A stretch of DNA of 64,000 bases from Globisporangium splendens (taxonomy: Eukaryota > Oomycota > Peronosporomycetes > Pythiales > Pythiaceae), in the NCBI GenBank assembly GCA_006386115.1, contig VFIW01000022.1:310001-374000 (forward strand), given 5' to 3'. Under the pieces are notes generated by a model. That model ran no database searches and was not told the origin of the DNA. It was given only the letters and a program-made list of their open reading frames with translations. A program made the position numbers and the translations under genes. Below are positions 23,748-36,699 of the stretch, in pieces (the stretch's first letter is position 1; each line of letters opens with the position of its first letter).

Positions 23748-24868
23748 GAAAGGAAGATTGGGAAGAAGACAAGCGAGCGTTTGGTTGTTTATGGTGCATG
23801 CACCTGACGTGTGGCATGCACCTACGCACACGACTTTTGTTTGGGTGTACGATTGCGTAACTGTACCGGTTATTATTTAATAACACTGCACTAGAAAAAC
23901 AACGAGTGTCAATAAAAAAATGAAGCGATTGCATTTGAATTCCATGGTTGTCATGAGCATGGCATCTATCCGATGTTGTTTGGAATGGACAGCAAGTAAT
24001 ACTGATGCAGCAAAAACTTGAGCGTTCCACACGACAGCGCATTTGTCACCATCTTGAAATTGGTTGAGCCTTCTTTCCTATTTCTTCTTCATCGTCGGCT
24101 GGGGTCGCGAAGTCACAGCATGTGGTGGTATTTTGCATTTCGCCTTTCTATCGTGCTTTCGATTTGTGTTTTCAAGAAGGAACAAATGACAGCTACGGTA
24201 CTGAAAACCCCAGGTTCTTGTGAGCGGAATAACGAGGGAGGAAACAGTCCGCGAAGTCTGTGGCACCGACTTGGGCACAAATGCGAGCGATGTCTAGCCA
24301 ATGTTTCAGGATGCCTGTCTCTAGATTGGCTTGCTGCTGAGACATGATTGGCTAAAAATATAGGTGTTGGCAACCTTGAACTCTTGAGACATCAACCTCC
24401 CGAAATTGGAATGCCGTGCCTCGTTCAGCTCACACGCAAAGTCGCGTTTTCTTGTACTCATACAAGTAAAGCGTGGCAAGTACCTTCTTGCCTTGCACGT
24501 CGCATGCTGTTCCGCCAAGCAACGCACGGAGATCCACAAGGAGAAGATCTGTTGGTAGAGATGACAACTCCTTTTTATAGGTTGGGATCCAGTCAACCTA
24601 TAAGCAGGTGTCTGTCATGTCTACCTACAGTTTTACCTCTCAAAGTTGATGTATTCAATTCGTTGACATGGTGAATATTAGATACCAAATGTTTCCGATT
24701 CTTTTTTCAGGAGCGCCACCACCTGGCTGGTTCAGGAATGCAGCAAGGTATCCGGTCCGCTCTCCTCTCCCTCTGGAGCTCCTCACTCGCTGCCCCACCT
24801 CACTCCGCAAGAAGCACCAGCGCTCACACATTCTCCTTTCCCTGTACCCATCCACTCACATTGCCACA
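23748..24868. other. Spacer between START copies 1 and 2
   Basis: No gene seen. It contains the second copy of the shared upstream element (24334-24387) and a pyrimidine-rich leader before 24869. Confidence 0.45.
24334..24387 (+). promoter_or_regulatory. Duplicated upstream element, START copy 2
   Basis: Similar to 22527-22583 (shared cores attggctaaaa and cttgaactc), at the matching distance from the next START gene. It supports duplication of gene plus promoter. Confidence 0.5.
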
Positions 24869-25576
24869 ATGAACTACTTCTTTGGTGAATCGACCCCAGC
24901 GCCAGCAGCCAAGGTGTACAAGAGCATTGCGGACGTCGACTTCCAAGCATTCGGCGAAGAGAATGTGCAGATCCTGCTCAACCGCCACTCGGGACAAGAC
25001 AAAGTCACGACGTGGCAGCTCGTGGACACGCAGACTGAAGGCAACGTGAAGATCTGGAAAGGCGTGGTGAAGGGCAGTTCGTGGAGTCCGTTTCGAGCAT
25101 CGCGACGAATTTCGGTCGACAAAGTCACGATCCTGAAGGCGCTGCTCGATCCCGAGATCCTGCTAAAGTTGGACGACATGACGGAGAGCATGCGGGTGCT
25201 CACGAGTGTGGGTGAGGACGGCGAGCTGACTCTGCGCCACATGGTGAGCAAAGGCGTTTTCCCCATTGCAGCACGTGAATTTGTATTCATCACGTGCGCG
25301 ACGACGTTGCCCGATGGACGATTGGTCATTGCGAGTCGATCGATTCCTCTGGAAGGTGTGCAAGCAGTGAACAGTACTGTGCGTGGTATCAACTTGATTT
25401 CGGGATACATCATTCAGGAAGCAGTGGATGCGAATGGCAAGCCTTGCTGTGAAGTCACGCTGCTTGCGCATGCAGATCTCTCGGGGCACATTCCAGCGAC
25501 GGTTGTGAACATGCTCGGGACGTCAGCGACTGTGAAGATTTTGGCGAACTTGCAAGCGGTTGTGAAGAACCTGTGA
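24869..25576 (+). CDS. START-like lipid-binding protein, paralogue 2
   Basis: A single exon encodes 235 residues, starting MNYFFGESTPAPAAKVYKS. It is collinear with the copies at 23.0 and 26.7 kb over its full length (NRHSGQDKVTTWQLVDTQTE, GSSWSPFRASRRISVDKVTI, FPIAAREFVFITCATTLPDG, GKPCCEVTLLAHADLSGHIP). The MNYF start and FRASRRI variant are shared with paralogue 3, so copies 2 and 3 are the closer pair, except for the upstream element shared by copies 1 and 2. Confidence 0.8.
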   Translation: MNYFFGESTPAPAAKVYKSIADVDFQAFGEENVQILLNRHSGQDKVTTWQLVDTQTEGNVKIWKGVVKGSSWSPFRASRRISVDKVTILKALLDPEILLKLDDMTESMRVLTSVGEDGELTLRHMVSKGVFPIAAREFVFITCATTLPDGRLVIASRSIPLEGVQAVNSTVRGINLISGYIIQEAVDANGKPCCEVTLLAHADLSGHIPATVVNMLGTSATVKILANLQAVVKNL

Positions 25577-26653
25577 GAGACTCAAGACTGCAGTTTTCCG
25601 GGCCAGATGCATCATGTGAACTCACTCGCTGAGGAGTCAACGCCGATAGATAGACCTGCTCAAGATATTAATACATCAAATTGCATTTTGCAGACAATAT
25701 AGAAACCAAATACATGACAAGTTTTAAATCGCTGTACTTTTCCTGTAGGGGGCTGCTTGTTTCCACATCAGGCTTGCGTGCACAGAAGCCAAAAGCCACC
25801 ATGCTGTCGTTCTCGTCAGACATTTTCGCGAATATGTACGATCAGACTCGTTCCGCGCAAAATTCTAGCATCTTGTCCAACAAATGTTGATCGAACGCGT
25901 TGTTGGCAGCATGCGCAGCTGGTGATCGAAACAGCCCTTGCAAGTTTATGGCTGGGGGATTTATCCTTTCAGCGAGTGGGGAAACTACTAGAGACTTGAA
26001 GGCGCATACAGTCTGTATTGTCGCTTGCCGATTGACTTTCAACTGCTCAATGAGTCATTGCAGACAAGCAGCACGTTCAAGTGCAAGCAAGATTGCTACG
26101 GTCTCAACCTAAACGCGTGCTGCTTGGTTTTAAACCTTCTGCTGGTGAACGAAAGAGCCCTTGCGAGTTTATGGTTGCGGCGCACATGTTGAGCATAGAG
26201 CAAAAGGCATGGCATAGAAAACTCGTGATTGTAGTTTGAGAATGGCCTCTGAGAGTTGATTGGGTCCATGTCATAATCATCCGCTGCCCCATCCAGACCC
26301 TCAGTAACCTCTGAACAACGTAGAGACCCGGTTCTCCAAATCACCTCCAACAAGTATTATCTGCGGTTGAATGTGGAAACACATCAGCAAAAACGAACAA
26401 TCCTCATTTAAACAAATGTTCATTTTTACGGTCATCGTTAAATAGGGTATATTCAATGGCTTCATTGGGTTTCGCAGGTTTCCCACGTCTTTGACGTCAT
26501 TTTCTTTCCTCCCCTACGACCGGCCATCCGCCCCAGACCCAAAGTCGTCATTTCGAAACAAGCACAAGCACAAGCGCACGCCTGCGCTCTTCGCTCCATC
26601 TCACGGTCTCCGCATCCGCATTCACGCACTCCCCCCTCTCTCACGCGGCCATA
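25577..26653. other. Spacer between START copies 2 and 3 with a diverged direct repeat
   Basis: No intact gene. A 37-bp direct repeat lies at 25918-25954 and 26141-26177. Read on the minus strand, both copies encode a QGLFRSPA peptide within short open stretches, so they may be relics of a repeated or mobile sequence. Confidence 0.45.
25918..26177. repeat. Pair of 37-bp direct repeats, about 223 bp apart
   Basis: The copies start gctggtga and share cccttgc, agtttatgg and several other blocks, with about 31 of 36 positions matching by eye. On the minus strand the first translates to INLQGLFRSPA and the second to INSQGLFRSPA. This is more similarity than expected by chance in a spacer. Confidence 0.55.
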
Positions 26654-27373
26654 ATGAATTACTTTTGGGGCGAGTCGACGCCGGCACCAGTGGCCGCCAA
26701 CGTGAAAACGTACAAGAGCGTCGACGAGATCGACTTCCAAACATTCGCCGACGAGACGCTGCAGATCCTGCTGGCGCGCCACTCGGGCGACGACAAGGTG
26801 ACCACGTGGGAGCTCGTGGATGCGCAAGAGGACGGCGACGTCAAGATCTGGCAGGGCGCCGTTGAGGGCAGCTCGTGGAGTCCGTTCCGCGCGTCGCGCC
26901 GCATCTCGGCCGACAAGGTCACGATCCAGAACTCGCTGTTGGACCCCGTGCTGCTGCTCAAGCTGGACGACATGATGGACGCTGTGAATGTGCTGAAGGC
27001 AGTCGATGAAGAAGGCAAGTTGAGTCTGCGTCAAATCGTGAGCAAGGGCGTGTTCCCTGTCGCGGCGCGTGAGTTTGTGCTCGTCACGTACGCGACTGCG
27101 CTCCCAGATGGACGATTGGTCATCGCGAGTCGATCGATCCCACTGGAAGGCGTTGAGCTCCCTGAGGGCGCAGTGCGCGGGGAGAATATTGTGACAGGGT
27201 ACATCATCCAAGAAACGACGGATGCGAATGGCAAGCCTTGCTGCGACGTTACGCTGCTCGCGCACGTCGACCTCTCGGGGTACATTCCAGCGACGATCGT
27301 CAACATGCTCGGCACGTCGTCGACCATCAAGCTCCTGGACAATTTGGAAGCCGTCGTGGAAGTGCAGGCGTAA
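26654..27373 (+). CDS. START-like lipid-binding protein, paralogue 3
   Basis: A single exon encodes 239 residues, starting MNYFWGESTPAPVAANVKTY. It has the same START-like domain as the two upstream copies (ARHSGDDKVTTWELVDAQED, SSWSPFRASRRISADKVTIQ, FPVAAREFVLVTYATALPDG), with a slightly longer acidic C-terminus (LEAVVEVQA). Codon use is GC-richer than in the other two copies. Confidence 0.8.
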   Translation: MNYFWGESTPAPVAANVKTYKSVDEIDFQTFADETLQILLARHSGDDKVTTWELVDAQEDGDVKIWQGAVEGSSWSPFRASRRISADKVTIQNSLLDPVLLLKLDDMMDAVNVLKAVDEEGKLSLRQIVSKGVFPVAAREFVLVTYATALPDGRLVIASRSIPLEGVELPEGAVRGENIVTGYIIQETTDANGKPCCDVTLLAHVDLSGYIPATIVNMLGTSSTIKLLDNLEAVVEVQA

Positions 27374-27696
27374 GTGGCGCATGGGCTTGATACGGACGCC
27401 GTCATCCCTGCCTGTCAATGCCACTGTGTGTCATTGCGAGTTCCTTGGCACATCATGGCTTTGGACATCGATCATCGGCTCTACACTGCAGCATATTAGT
27501 TGCATTTTCATTGCTTTACACAACGATTGACGTGTTTCTGAAGAGAAGAACGGATTGCTAGCTGTAAACTCACTTTTTTTTTCTGTATGATTAAATAAAA
27601 AAGAGAACAATTGGATCCATCCATGCTACTGCGTTGACGACAGTGTCAGCTTTTGCTGCAGCAATAACACGCTTTGTCTTGACAAAATAGCTTCGC
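27374..27696. other. Convergent 3' spacer
   Basis: This separates the 3' ends of START copy 3 (plus) and the double-MSP gene (minus). No gene seen. An ATTAAATAAAAAAG stretch at 27590 may serve as a polyadenylation signal. Confidence 0.4.
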
Positions 27697-29017
27697 TTAG
27701 CACCACGCATCGTGGCTGTCGTTCTGGTTGCTCATGGAGTCGCGCGTCTTGTCTGCGATGCGACATCCGAGCATCGCTTTCTCACATTGCGCAGTGGCGT
27801 CGGCGCTGCCCCAGATGGACAAGAGCTCGCGCTTGAGCACTTTTTCGTCGAGCACGAGCAGCTCCTGGTACGTCGCGATGTCCACGGGGACGATCTCGAC
27901 CAGGAAGCGGTCTTTCTTCTGTCGCTGCTGATAGCTCGCACCCAACTCGATGGTGCCTTCCACAGGTTGCTTACTTGGATTCACCATGGCCACGTGGACC
28001 TGCTGCGCGTTCGCAGGACCGATGAGGCCGCGACTGGGTTTCACAAAGTACCCTTCGTGGTTGGTCGTCTTGATTTTAAACGCCAGCGCCTGCTTGCGCG
28101 ACTTATTCGTGACGAAGAACGTTGACGAGCCAAGCGTCGTTGATGCTCCATCGGGGTTGAAATGGAACACGATCGTCTCGCTTGGGTGGATGGCAAACAA
28201 TTGAGGTTTCGCCTCTGCATTGTCGTCACTTTCATTGCCCTACATGTATGCAAATAGATGAACACAAGCACCACAGGCTGCAAATAGTGTACATGGCCGG
28301 ACTTTGTCATACCTCGGAGCTCGCGCTGGTTTCGAATTGCTCGGGCTTGGACATTTCTGTGCTGCTTCGTCGGCGGTACATGTCGCGCAAATTGATAGTT
28401 CGATCGAGGGCACTCGCCGAAGAAGATGCCGATCGGCGCGGCAGCTCTTCCAGCTCTTCTTCCTGCTCTTCATCGTCATCTTCCTTGCGCTGCTGCTGCT
28501 GTCGCTGTCGCTGCACCCACTGTTCCTGCGTCAACGACATTCTGTCCAACTGCGCGACCTGCTGCTCGAAGCGCAGTGCGGTGAATCGGCAGCCGACCTT
28601 GTTGTTTGTGGCCACTTCTCTCGGAATGCGCTTCCAGAACGCGGCAAGGTCCGAGACGTCGAAGCCACGCATGTCCTCGCCGCGCTCGACGCTCTGGATG
28701 AGGAATTTCTCGGCGTCGCGCGTTGCGAGCTCCTTGGGATCGAGCTGCAGCAGCTTCTCGCACGAACTGGGCACGACAGTGATCCGGATAGTCTGCGTGT
28801 CACCGGGCGAGATCACGCCGTGCACGGGCTTGACCGTGAACATGTCGGCGTTGGTCGTGCGCACTTTGAACACCGTGTGCTTGGTCGACGAGATGTTGGT
28901 GAGCATGAGCAGCGTCTGTGCGCCATCGCGGGTGTTGTCGCAGTCGAGCCGAAACGTCAGCTGGTGCGCCGGCTCCAGCAGCAGACTCGAGTTCACGCCC
29001 ACGCTCGCAGTGATCAT
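27697..29017 (-). CDS. Double MSP-domain protein
   Basis: Two exons, 29017-28313 and 28239-27697, join in phase 0 to 415 residues. Exon 1 starts MITASVGVNSSLLLEP and encodes MSP domain 1 (LTFRLDCDN, HTVFKVRTTN, FTVKPVHGVISPGDT), then a glutamine- and acidic-rich linker (VQRQRQQQQRKEDDDEEQE). Exon 2 encodes MSP domain 2 (FAIHPSETIVFHFNPDG, AFKIKTTNHEGYFVKPSRG, then LIGPANAQQV, KDRFLVEIVPVD) and a polar tail. Unlike the VAP gene at 11-12.5 kb there is no C-terminal membrane segment, so it would be soluble. Two MSP domains could bridge two FFAT-like partners. The function is inferred only from the fold. Confidence 0.8.
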
Positions 29018-29465
29018 CCTGCCTTCTATGAGAGTAGCTTAGGAGAGCAGCAGCGGCCTCGTCCACTCGTGGCGCGCAGCAAGCGACCGCGTCTTTTGTC
29101 GTGCGTCTCTCTGGCTTTGGTGTGTGGCTTTTGGGTTTGCAAGTCGCTCATGCGCTCCAACTACGAAAGCAAACAACCCTAATCTAGGATATCATGTTTT
29201 AGTTTGAGGGGCAGAGAACAACGGAAACTGTTCTCTGCCACGTTAAATTAGGCGAGATTCAGGAAGAGACGTGTCCCAAGTGGCAACGAATCCTGAAAGT
29301 GAACCCATAAATTCTCTTGTGCTGGAGCATAATTGAAGCCTAGGAATTTAAAAGCGCTCACGTTTCGACAATGAGGCTGAAAGTGAATCTTCTTATTGTT
29401 AAACTCATAGCCCATTGCATGACGAACAGACCTCAGTGCACCGGTTGTGTGGATGAACCGGTTGT

Positions 29466-30674
29466 TCAGTTCTTCTTCTTGAGCGAGTTGAGGTACCACT
29501 CGAGCGACTTTTGCACCTTGTCGGTCTGCGCAAAGTCCGAAAAGTCCTCGAGATCCTTCTCGCGGGTCGCGCGCAGACGATCGGCTGTCTCCTGACGCAT
29601 CAGCAGCTTGGTCTTCACACGCGCGTTATCTATATGCAATCGTCCACTCATTAAGCAACGAACCTCAACGCAGTCGTCAAAGCAAGGAGCATACCTGGGA
29701 TAGCGAGCCATTTCTCAATGGCGGCTTGCGAGCGCGGGAACACTTCTTCAAGTGCAACAGCTTCGTCCACGAGGCCGATCGCCTTGCCCTTGGTGGCATC
29801 CACTTGCATCCCAAGGCCGAGCATCTTTTCAGCTTCTCGGTGGCCAATCGTGTTGACAAACGTGTCACGGAACCACGTTGGCGCGACGATGCCGAGTTGC
29901 GTTTCGTTCAAGCCGATCATCGGCTTGCCCGCCGTCATGATGCGGTAGTCGCAGCACATGGCCAGCAAGCACCCGCCTGCAGGGCTGTGGCCTTCGATCG
30001 CAGCCACCGACGCGAGGCGCGTGGTGTACAAGCGGAGGAACAGATCTTGCAGCGACGTCCAGAACTTGGCTAGCTTTGCAGGCTACAGGGATGTGCCATG
30101 GACACAAATTGGTGCGTATGGTACTCGCCAGATCCACCAATGATCAAGTGAAGCAGCTAATAATTGCGCGAGAACTCACCTGTGGCTGATACATTTCCAA
30201 AATATCCAAACCAGCGGTAAAGACTCGCTGGTTGGACGACGCAAGGATCAGACCACTGCACGCATGAAACATTCACAGTATTCGGTGTGAGTGCATTAGA
30301 ATCTCAGGTGACATAACATTCATGGATGGATTTGCACTCGGAAAGCTGTACTCACCGCACGGATTTGTCTTGTTCCAGCGCCTTGATCGTGTTGTCCAGT
30401 TCTTGAATCAGCTGCACATATCACACGTATCAATGTCGAAATGAGTGCTTGCGTCGCATCCTGCGGATCCTATGCATAAGTAGCGCACCGCCGTGTTCAA
30501 CGAGTTCACCGGCGGTCGGTTCATGCGCACGACGGCGTAGTTGTTCACTTTCTCCACGAGCACCAGCGGCTCCTTCTCAGCCGCAGCAGCAGAGAACGCG
30601 GCGACGCGCGTCTGAGGCACAGCGCATCGCAGTGCGCGGGCGGAGGAGGAGGAGGAGCGGAGCAGCGCGAACAT
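29466..30674 (-). CDS. ECI1: Mitochondrial delta3,delta2-enoyl-CoA isomerase (crotonase family)
   Basis: Five exons (30674-30489, 30411-30356, 30255-30180, 30082-29695, 29629-29466) join in frame to 289 residues. The N-terminal 30 residues (MFALLRSSSSSARALRCAV) are a basic, serine-rich mitochondrial presequence. The crotonase fold follows: NYAVVRMNRPPVNSLNTA, VFTAGLDILEMY, AAIEGHSPAGGCLLAMCCDY (oxyanion hole), LNETQLGIVAPTWF (the isomerase-type NE.QLG with catalytic glutamate) and AIGLVDEAV. Length and order match ECI1/DCI rather than hydratases. The enzyme shifts cis/trans-3-enoyl-CoA to trans-2-enoyl-CoA so unsaturated fatty acids can enter beta-oxidation. The C-terminus SLKKKN is not a peroxisomal signal. 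It is divergently arranged with ASADH. Confidence 0.88.
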
Positions 30675-31188
30675 CTTTGTAGTTGGGGGAATGGATCGGG
30701 ATGTGAGCTTTTGCTGTCGTTTTCTTGCTTGAAGCTCGGTCGGATCTCTTCACACTCGAAAGGAGATCCTGACGTGCCTGCTGCCACCACTTGATGTGGC
30801 TGACGTATTGTGTGTCAAGAGACTTAGACCACCGACTGACTACTGAGAATGTCCTTGTCAGTGGTCCTATTAACAGCACCATCCTCGCCACAAGAGTGTT
30901 CCCATCGTGTTTGAGCGAACAGGACACCTCAATAGAGGACCCTGCTTTTCTTTCACTGACCTTTCACATTAGCATAACCTCGTCATGTTTCACGTAACAC
31001 CTTCATTTAAGTTCCACATAAAACATAGTTGACCTTTTTAATCGCAATAGAGCCTATTCTTAGGCAATTGTGTGTTTGGAAGGGTCTTTTGAGCAACTCC
31101 ACATTGGAGCGTCGCCTCCATCCAGCAGCACTTTGCAACAAGTTGAAGAGCTCCCAAGTGGACACTCACGCGCATTTCCATCCCAAAC
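30675..31188. other. Divergent promoter region of ECI1 and ASADH
   Basis: A 514-bp gap between divergent start codons. No gene seen. It must contain both promoters. Confidence 0.45.
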
Positions 31189-32367
31189 ATGACGACGCCA
31201 AACGGGAAGACGGTGGGCATCTGCGGCGCCACGGGTGCCGTCGGCATCGAGATCATCTCGGTGCTTGCGGAGCGCAAGTTTCCTGTGCAGAAGCTCGTGC
31301 TCTTTGCGTCGTCGCGCTCGGCGGGCAAGATCGTGCCCACTCCCTTCGGCGACGTCAAGATCGACTTGTTCTCGGTCGAGAAGGCCGCCAGGCTCGACTA
31401 CGTGTTCCTCGCGGTCTCGGGCGACTTCTCGCTGCAGTTCGCCAAGGAACTCGCGGCCGTGCCCAATGGACCGGTCGTGATCGACAACTCGTCGGCGTTC
31501 CGCCGCGACCCAGAGATCCCATTGGTGATCCCGGAGATCAATGGCAGCGTGCTGCTCGCGAAGGAAGGCGAGGGTAAATTTATGTCCAAGTTGATCGCGA
31601 ATCCGAACTGCACGACCGCGATCGCGGCCATGGCGCTGTGGCCGTTGCACTGCGAGTTCCAGATTAAGAAGCTCATCGTGTCGACCTACCAGGCTGCGAG
31701 TGGTGCTGGCGCTGAGGGCATGGAAGAGCTCCGTGAGGGCGCGCATGAGTTCCTCGCGGGCAAGACTGCTGCGAACAAGGTATTTGTGCACCCACTGCCG
31801 TTCAACTTGATCCCACACATTGACAAGTTCCAGGACAATGGCTACACGAAGGAAGAGATGAAGGTGACGTGGGAGACGCGCAAGATCTTTGACGAGCCAG
31901 AGTTGCTCGTGAGCTGCACGGCGGTGCGTATCCCAATCATGCGTGCCCACTCGGAAGCGATCTCCATGGAGACTGTGCGTCCAGTGAATATTGAGCGCGC
32001 TCGTGAACTGTTGGCGCAGGCCGATGGTGTCGATTTGGTGGACAACCCAGACCGATTGGAGTACCCAATGCCGATGAACGCGACCAAGAAGTTCAACATT
32101 GAAGCTGGCCGCCTGCGCAAGAGCCTCGTGTTCGGCGATCGCGGTCTGGAGCTGTTTGTTTCTGGCGACCAGTTGCTGCGTGGCGCTGCGTTGAACGCTG
32201 TGCTCATTGCCGAATTCATGGAGAACCCCCGCGCGATCCCGCAGTTCACGAAGAAGCCTGTCTGCAAGTTTGCAGTTTCCCGAGAGACCGCGGTCGTGGC
32301 AGCGGCGTCCGCTGTTGCTGCCATCGCCTCGGTCGTGGCACTCGTCGCATTGAAGCAGAAGAAGTAA
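31189..32367 (+). CDS. ASD: Aspartate-semialdehyde dehydrogenase with hydrophobic C-terminal tail
   Basis: A single exon encodes 392 residues. ASADH reduces beta-aspartyl phosphate to aspartate semialdehyde with NADPH, feeding lysine, threonine, methionine and isoleucine synthesis. The NADP-binding loop GICGATGAVG is at residues 10-19, the FASSRSAGK region near residue 40, the catalytic cysteine in NPNCTTAIAAMA (about residue 140), and the substrate-binding block VRIPIMRAHSEA near residue 250. The enzyme fold ends at about residue 360. The last about 25 residues (RETAVVAAASAVAAIASVVA then LVALKQKK) form a hydrophobic helix with a lysine end, absent from typical ASADH, and look like a tail anchor. 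The start begins right at the Rossmann fold, so no presequence is present. Confidence 0.88.
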   Translation: MTTPNGKTVGICGATGAVGIEIISVLAERKFPVQKLVLFASSRSAGKIVPTPFGDVKIDLFSVEKAARLDYVFLAVSGDFSLQFAKELAAVPNGPVVIDNSSAFRRDPEIPLVIPEINGSVLLAKEGEGKFMSKLIANPNCTTAIAAMALWPLHCEFQIKKLIVSTYQAASGAGAEGMEELREGAHEFLAGKTAANKVFVHPLPFNLIPHIDKFQDNGYTKEEMKVTWETRKIFDEPELLVSCTAVRIPIMRAHSEAISMETVRPVNIERARELLAQADGVDLVDNPDRLEYPMPMNATKKFNIEAGRLRKSLVFGDRGLELFVSGDQLLRGAALNAVLIAEFMENPRAIPQFTKKPVCKFAVSRETAVVAAASAVAAIASVVALVALKQKK

Positions 32368-32437
32368 AAAGTTTCTTGAAATACAAACAGCAGGCACACA
32401 ACGAAAAAATGCAGCATTTATATGTGAGGAATAGAAG

Positions 32438-33640
32438 TCAGTGGTGCTTGTTATTGTTGTTGGAAGACCGAACTAGCGCTGTGCTCGTTGTTGCAGACGA
32501 GCACGCTGCACCGTCGACGCCGAGTCCGTCTTTCTCGCACTGCAACTTGGAGTTCTTCTTCACCCCCGTGGCCGTGATTTGCATGCTTCGCAGCTGGTGC
32601 ACTGTTGAGCCATGCTTCAACGTTCTCCTGGTCTCGTTCAAAGTGGAGCTGCTGCTACTGCTGGATGCCCTCTCGGGATTGTCCGATTCTTGGCGCTTTC
32701 TGTACTTGTGTGCGAGGTGAGACTGCATCATACGGCGCTGGTTGACATCAATGTCTTTCTTATCGAGCAGAGCTGCGGAAGGTATAGTAAGGTAAGAGAT
32801 GCCACGTCAGCTCCATGTCATGGATAAACGATAGGAACAAAGTCGTACCCAGTCTGGACGAGGAGAAGGTGATGGCTTTTTCGCGGTACCTGGGTATGTT
32901 GGTGACGGGATTCATGCGCAGATCCAATTCAGTCAGCGACGAGAGGCTACTCAGCAATTGGAACACGTCTTCGAGTTCGCTGATTGCATTCGTGGACAAA
33001 TCGAGCTGCTCGAGGTTGCGCAGCATGGCAAGAGGAGTCGTTGAGGTGATACGACAATTCGAGAGGTTCAAAATTCGCAATGACCGCTACAAATGGACGG
33101 GAGCAGAGGTTGTGTCAGCATCATTTTAAAGGAGGAGCAATGTGACATTGGACATACTGAAAGCGCTTGCATGGTCTGCAAATCGAAGGAAAACGGTGTT
33201 GAAGCTGGCACATTCTGGTTCGAGAGATGCAATTCCTGGACGCAGTAGCAATTCTGCAATCCTTCCAATCGTGCAATGCAGTTCCCTTCCAAATACAGCT
33301 TCTCAAGCTGAGCGAGCGCATCGAGACCCTCCATCCGTCCAATGCGGTTGTTTTGCAAGTGCAGATGCGTGAGCTGCGGCACGGCGTCGAGGTTCTCCAT
33401 CACGTCGATCTCATTATCGTACAGATACAGCACTTTGAGACCTGGACAGTGCTGCAGATTCTGGATCTTCTTGATCACGCGTTTCCCGTCGCCATTCAGC
33501 GTCAAGTGCGTGAGCCGCTTGAGGTAGTGCTCCAGGTTCTCATGCTTGCCGACGCTGAGCTTCGTCGCGTGCACGAGCGCATCGATGTTGATCTCCCGCA
33601 CGCGCGCATCCTCATTCTTCTCGGTCTTCTGAGGCGGCAT
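32438..33640 (-). CDS. PPP1R42: Leucine-rich repeat protein, PPP1R42-like
   Basis: Three exons (33640-33158, 33086-32849, 32772-32438) join in frame to about 351 residues. After a charged N-terminus, SDS22-type LRRs run from about residue 45 to 240: LTHLTLNGDGKRVIKKIQNL, LKVLYLYDNEIDVMENLDAV, LTHLHLQNNRIGRMEGLDAL, LEKLYLEGNCIARLEGLQ, a looser repeat with SNQNVPASTPFSFDLQTM, then LRILNLSNCRI and LEQLDLSTNAISELEDV. The irregular NQNVPASTPFSFD segment resembles the corresponding part of animal PPP1R42 (LRRC67/TLRR), a PP1-binding protein at the centrosome/microtubule centre in ciliated cells. The C-terminal exon is polar (RMMQSHLAHKYRKRQESDNP). Another SDS22-like LRR family is possible. Confidence 0.75.
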
Positions 33641-34461
33641 CTCGCTGAAGTTTACAGCTTAAAGGAGGGCATCAGTAGGATGGGTTCATCCGAGCAACTC
33701 CACTGGATCCATTTCTATTCTTAACCTCATGTCGTTTCAGGCTGTTTCTTCCGCAGTATATTGAGAGCATGCGGTGCGGCGCCACCCACATGCGCTTGAT
33801 GCGACACACTGCAGTGGATACCATCACGAAGCAGCAACAAGAGCGCCAGTGTGGCTCCACGAGCGAGCAGCTACTTGTACGTAGCCATTTTCCACGTTCG
33901 TCTCATTTGACGGGAGCGATCTTTCTGCAGATTTTCTTTGTGTGACACGACGCAACTTGTCGCGGATTCGCTGATATGTCGCTTCAGAATCTGTGTTTTC
34001 AGCCAATGAGAAGACGCACAGATAGCTTCTAATTGAATGGTGCACACGGGTTTGCCGCAACATCCCTCCCTTTCTCGTCGCTCTCATGCGAAATAAATTA
34101 CCAAAGTAACTTCCCACAGCCGTTATCGCTTTGCATTTTGAGACGAGTACCGTGAACTCGAGTGCAGTGCCCCCTCCCTCTGTTTCGTGAAAAACATACA
34201 AAATGCAAGTACACGACATGTCTCATCGCGAATGACGTACTTCCCTACCCCTTCTCCAGTAATTTAACCAGAACACTTTCCCATCTGTTGTCTCTCTCAA
34301 CCGCGTTATTTATCGGTGTATGAGGCCACTATTTGGGTACATCAAGAGTGATGGTACGACTTTCCCTCGCTTTCCTTGCTTGCTCGCTGCCCCCTCTTCC
34401 ACCAACCGCAGGTTGTTCTTCATAACAGAACGCAACAAGCGCAAGCAAAGTCTATTGTTCA
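33641..34461. other. Divergent promoter region of the LRR and Ded1/DDX3 genes
   Basis: An 820-bp gap between divergent genes with no credible open frame. The leader of the helicase gene probably includes the CTTTCCCTCGCTTTCCTTGC pyrimidine tract near 34360. Confidence 0.45.

Positions 34462-36699
<2,238 letters not shown>

Noticed and set aside
26462..27424. 320-codon minus-strand frame over START paralogue 3
   Set aside because: It is antisense to a conserved domain in a GC-rich gene; the same shadow appears opposite paralogue 1.
31060..32397. 445-codon minus-strand frame opposite ASADH
   Set aside because: The plus strand carries a complete enzyme with catalytic motifs; the antisense frame is arginine/histidine-rich and matches no family.
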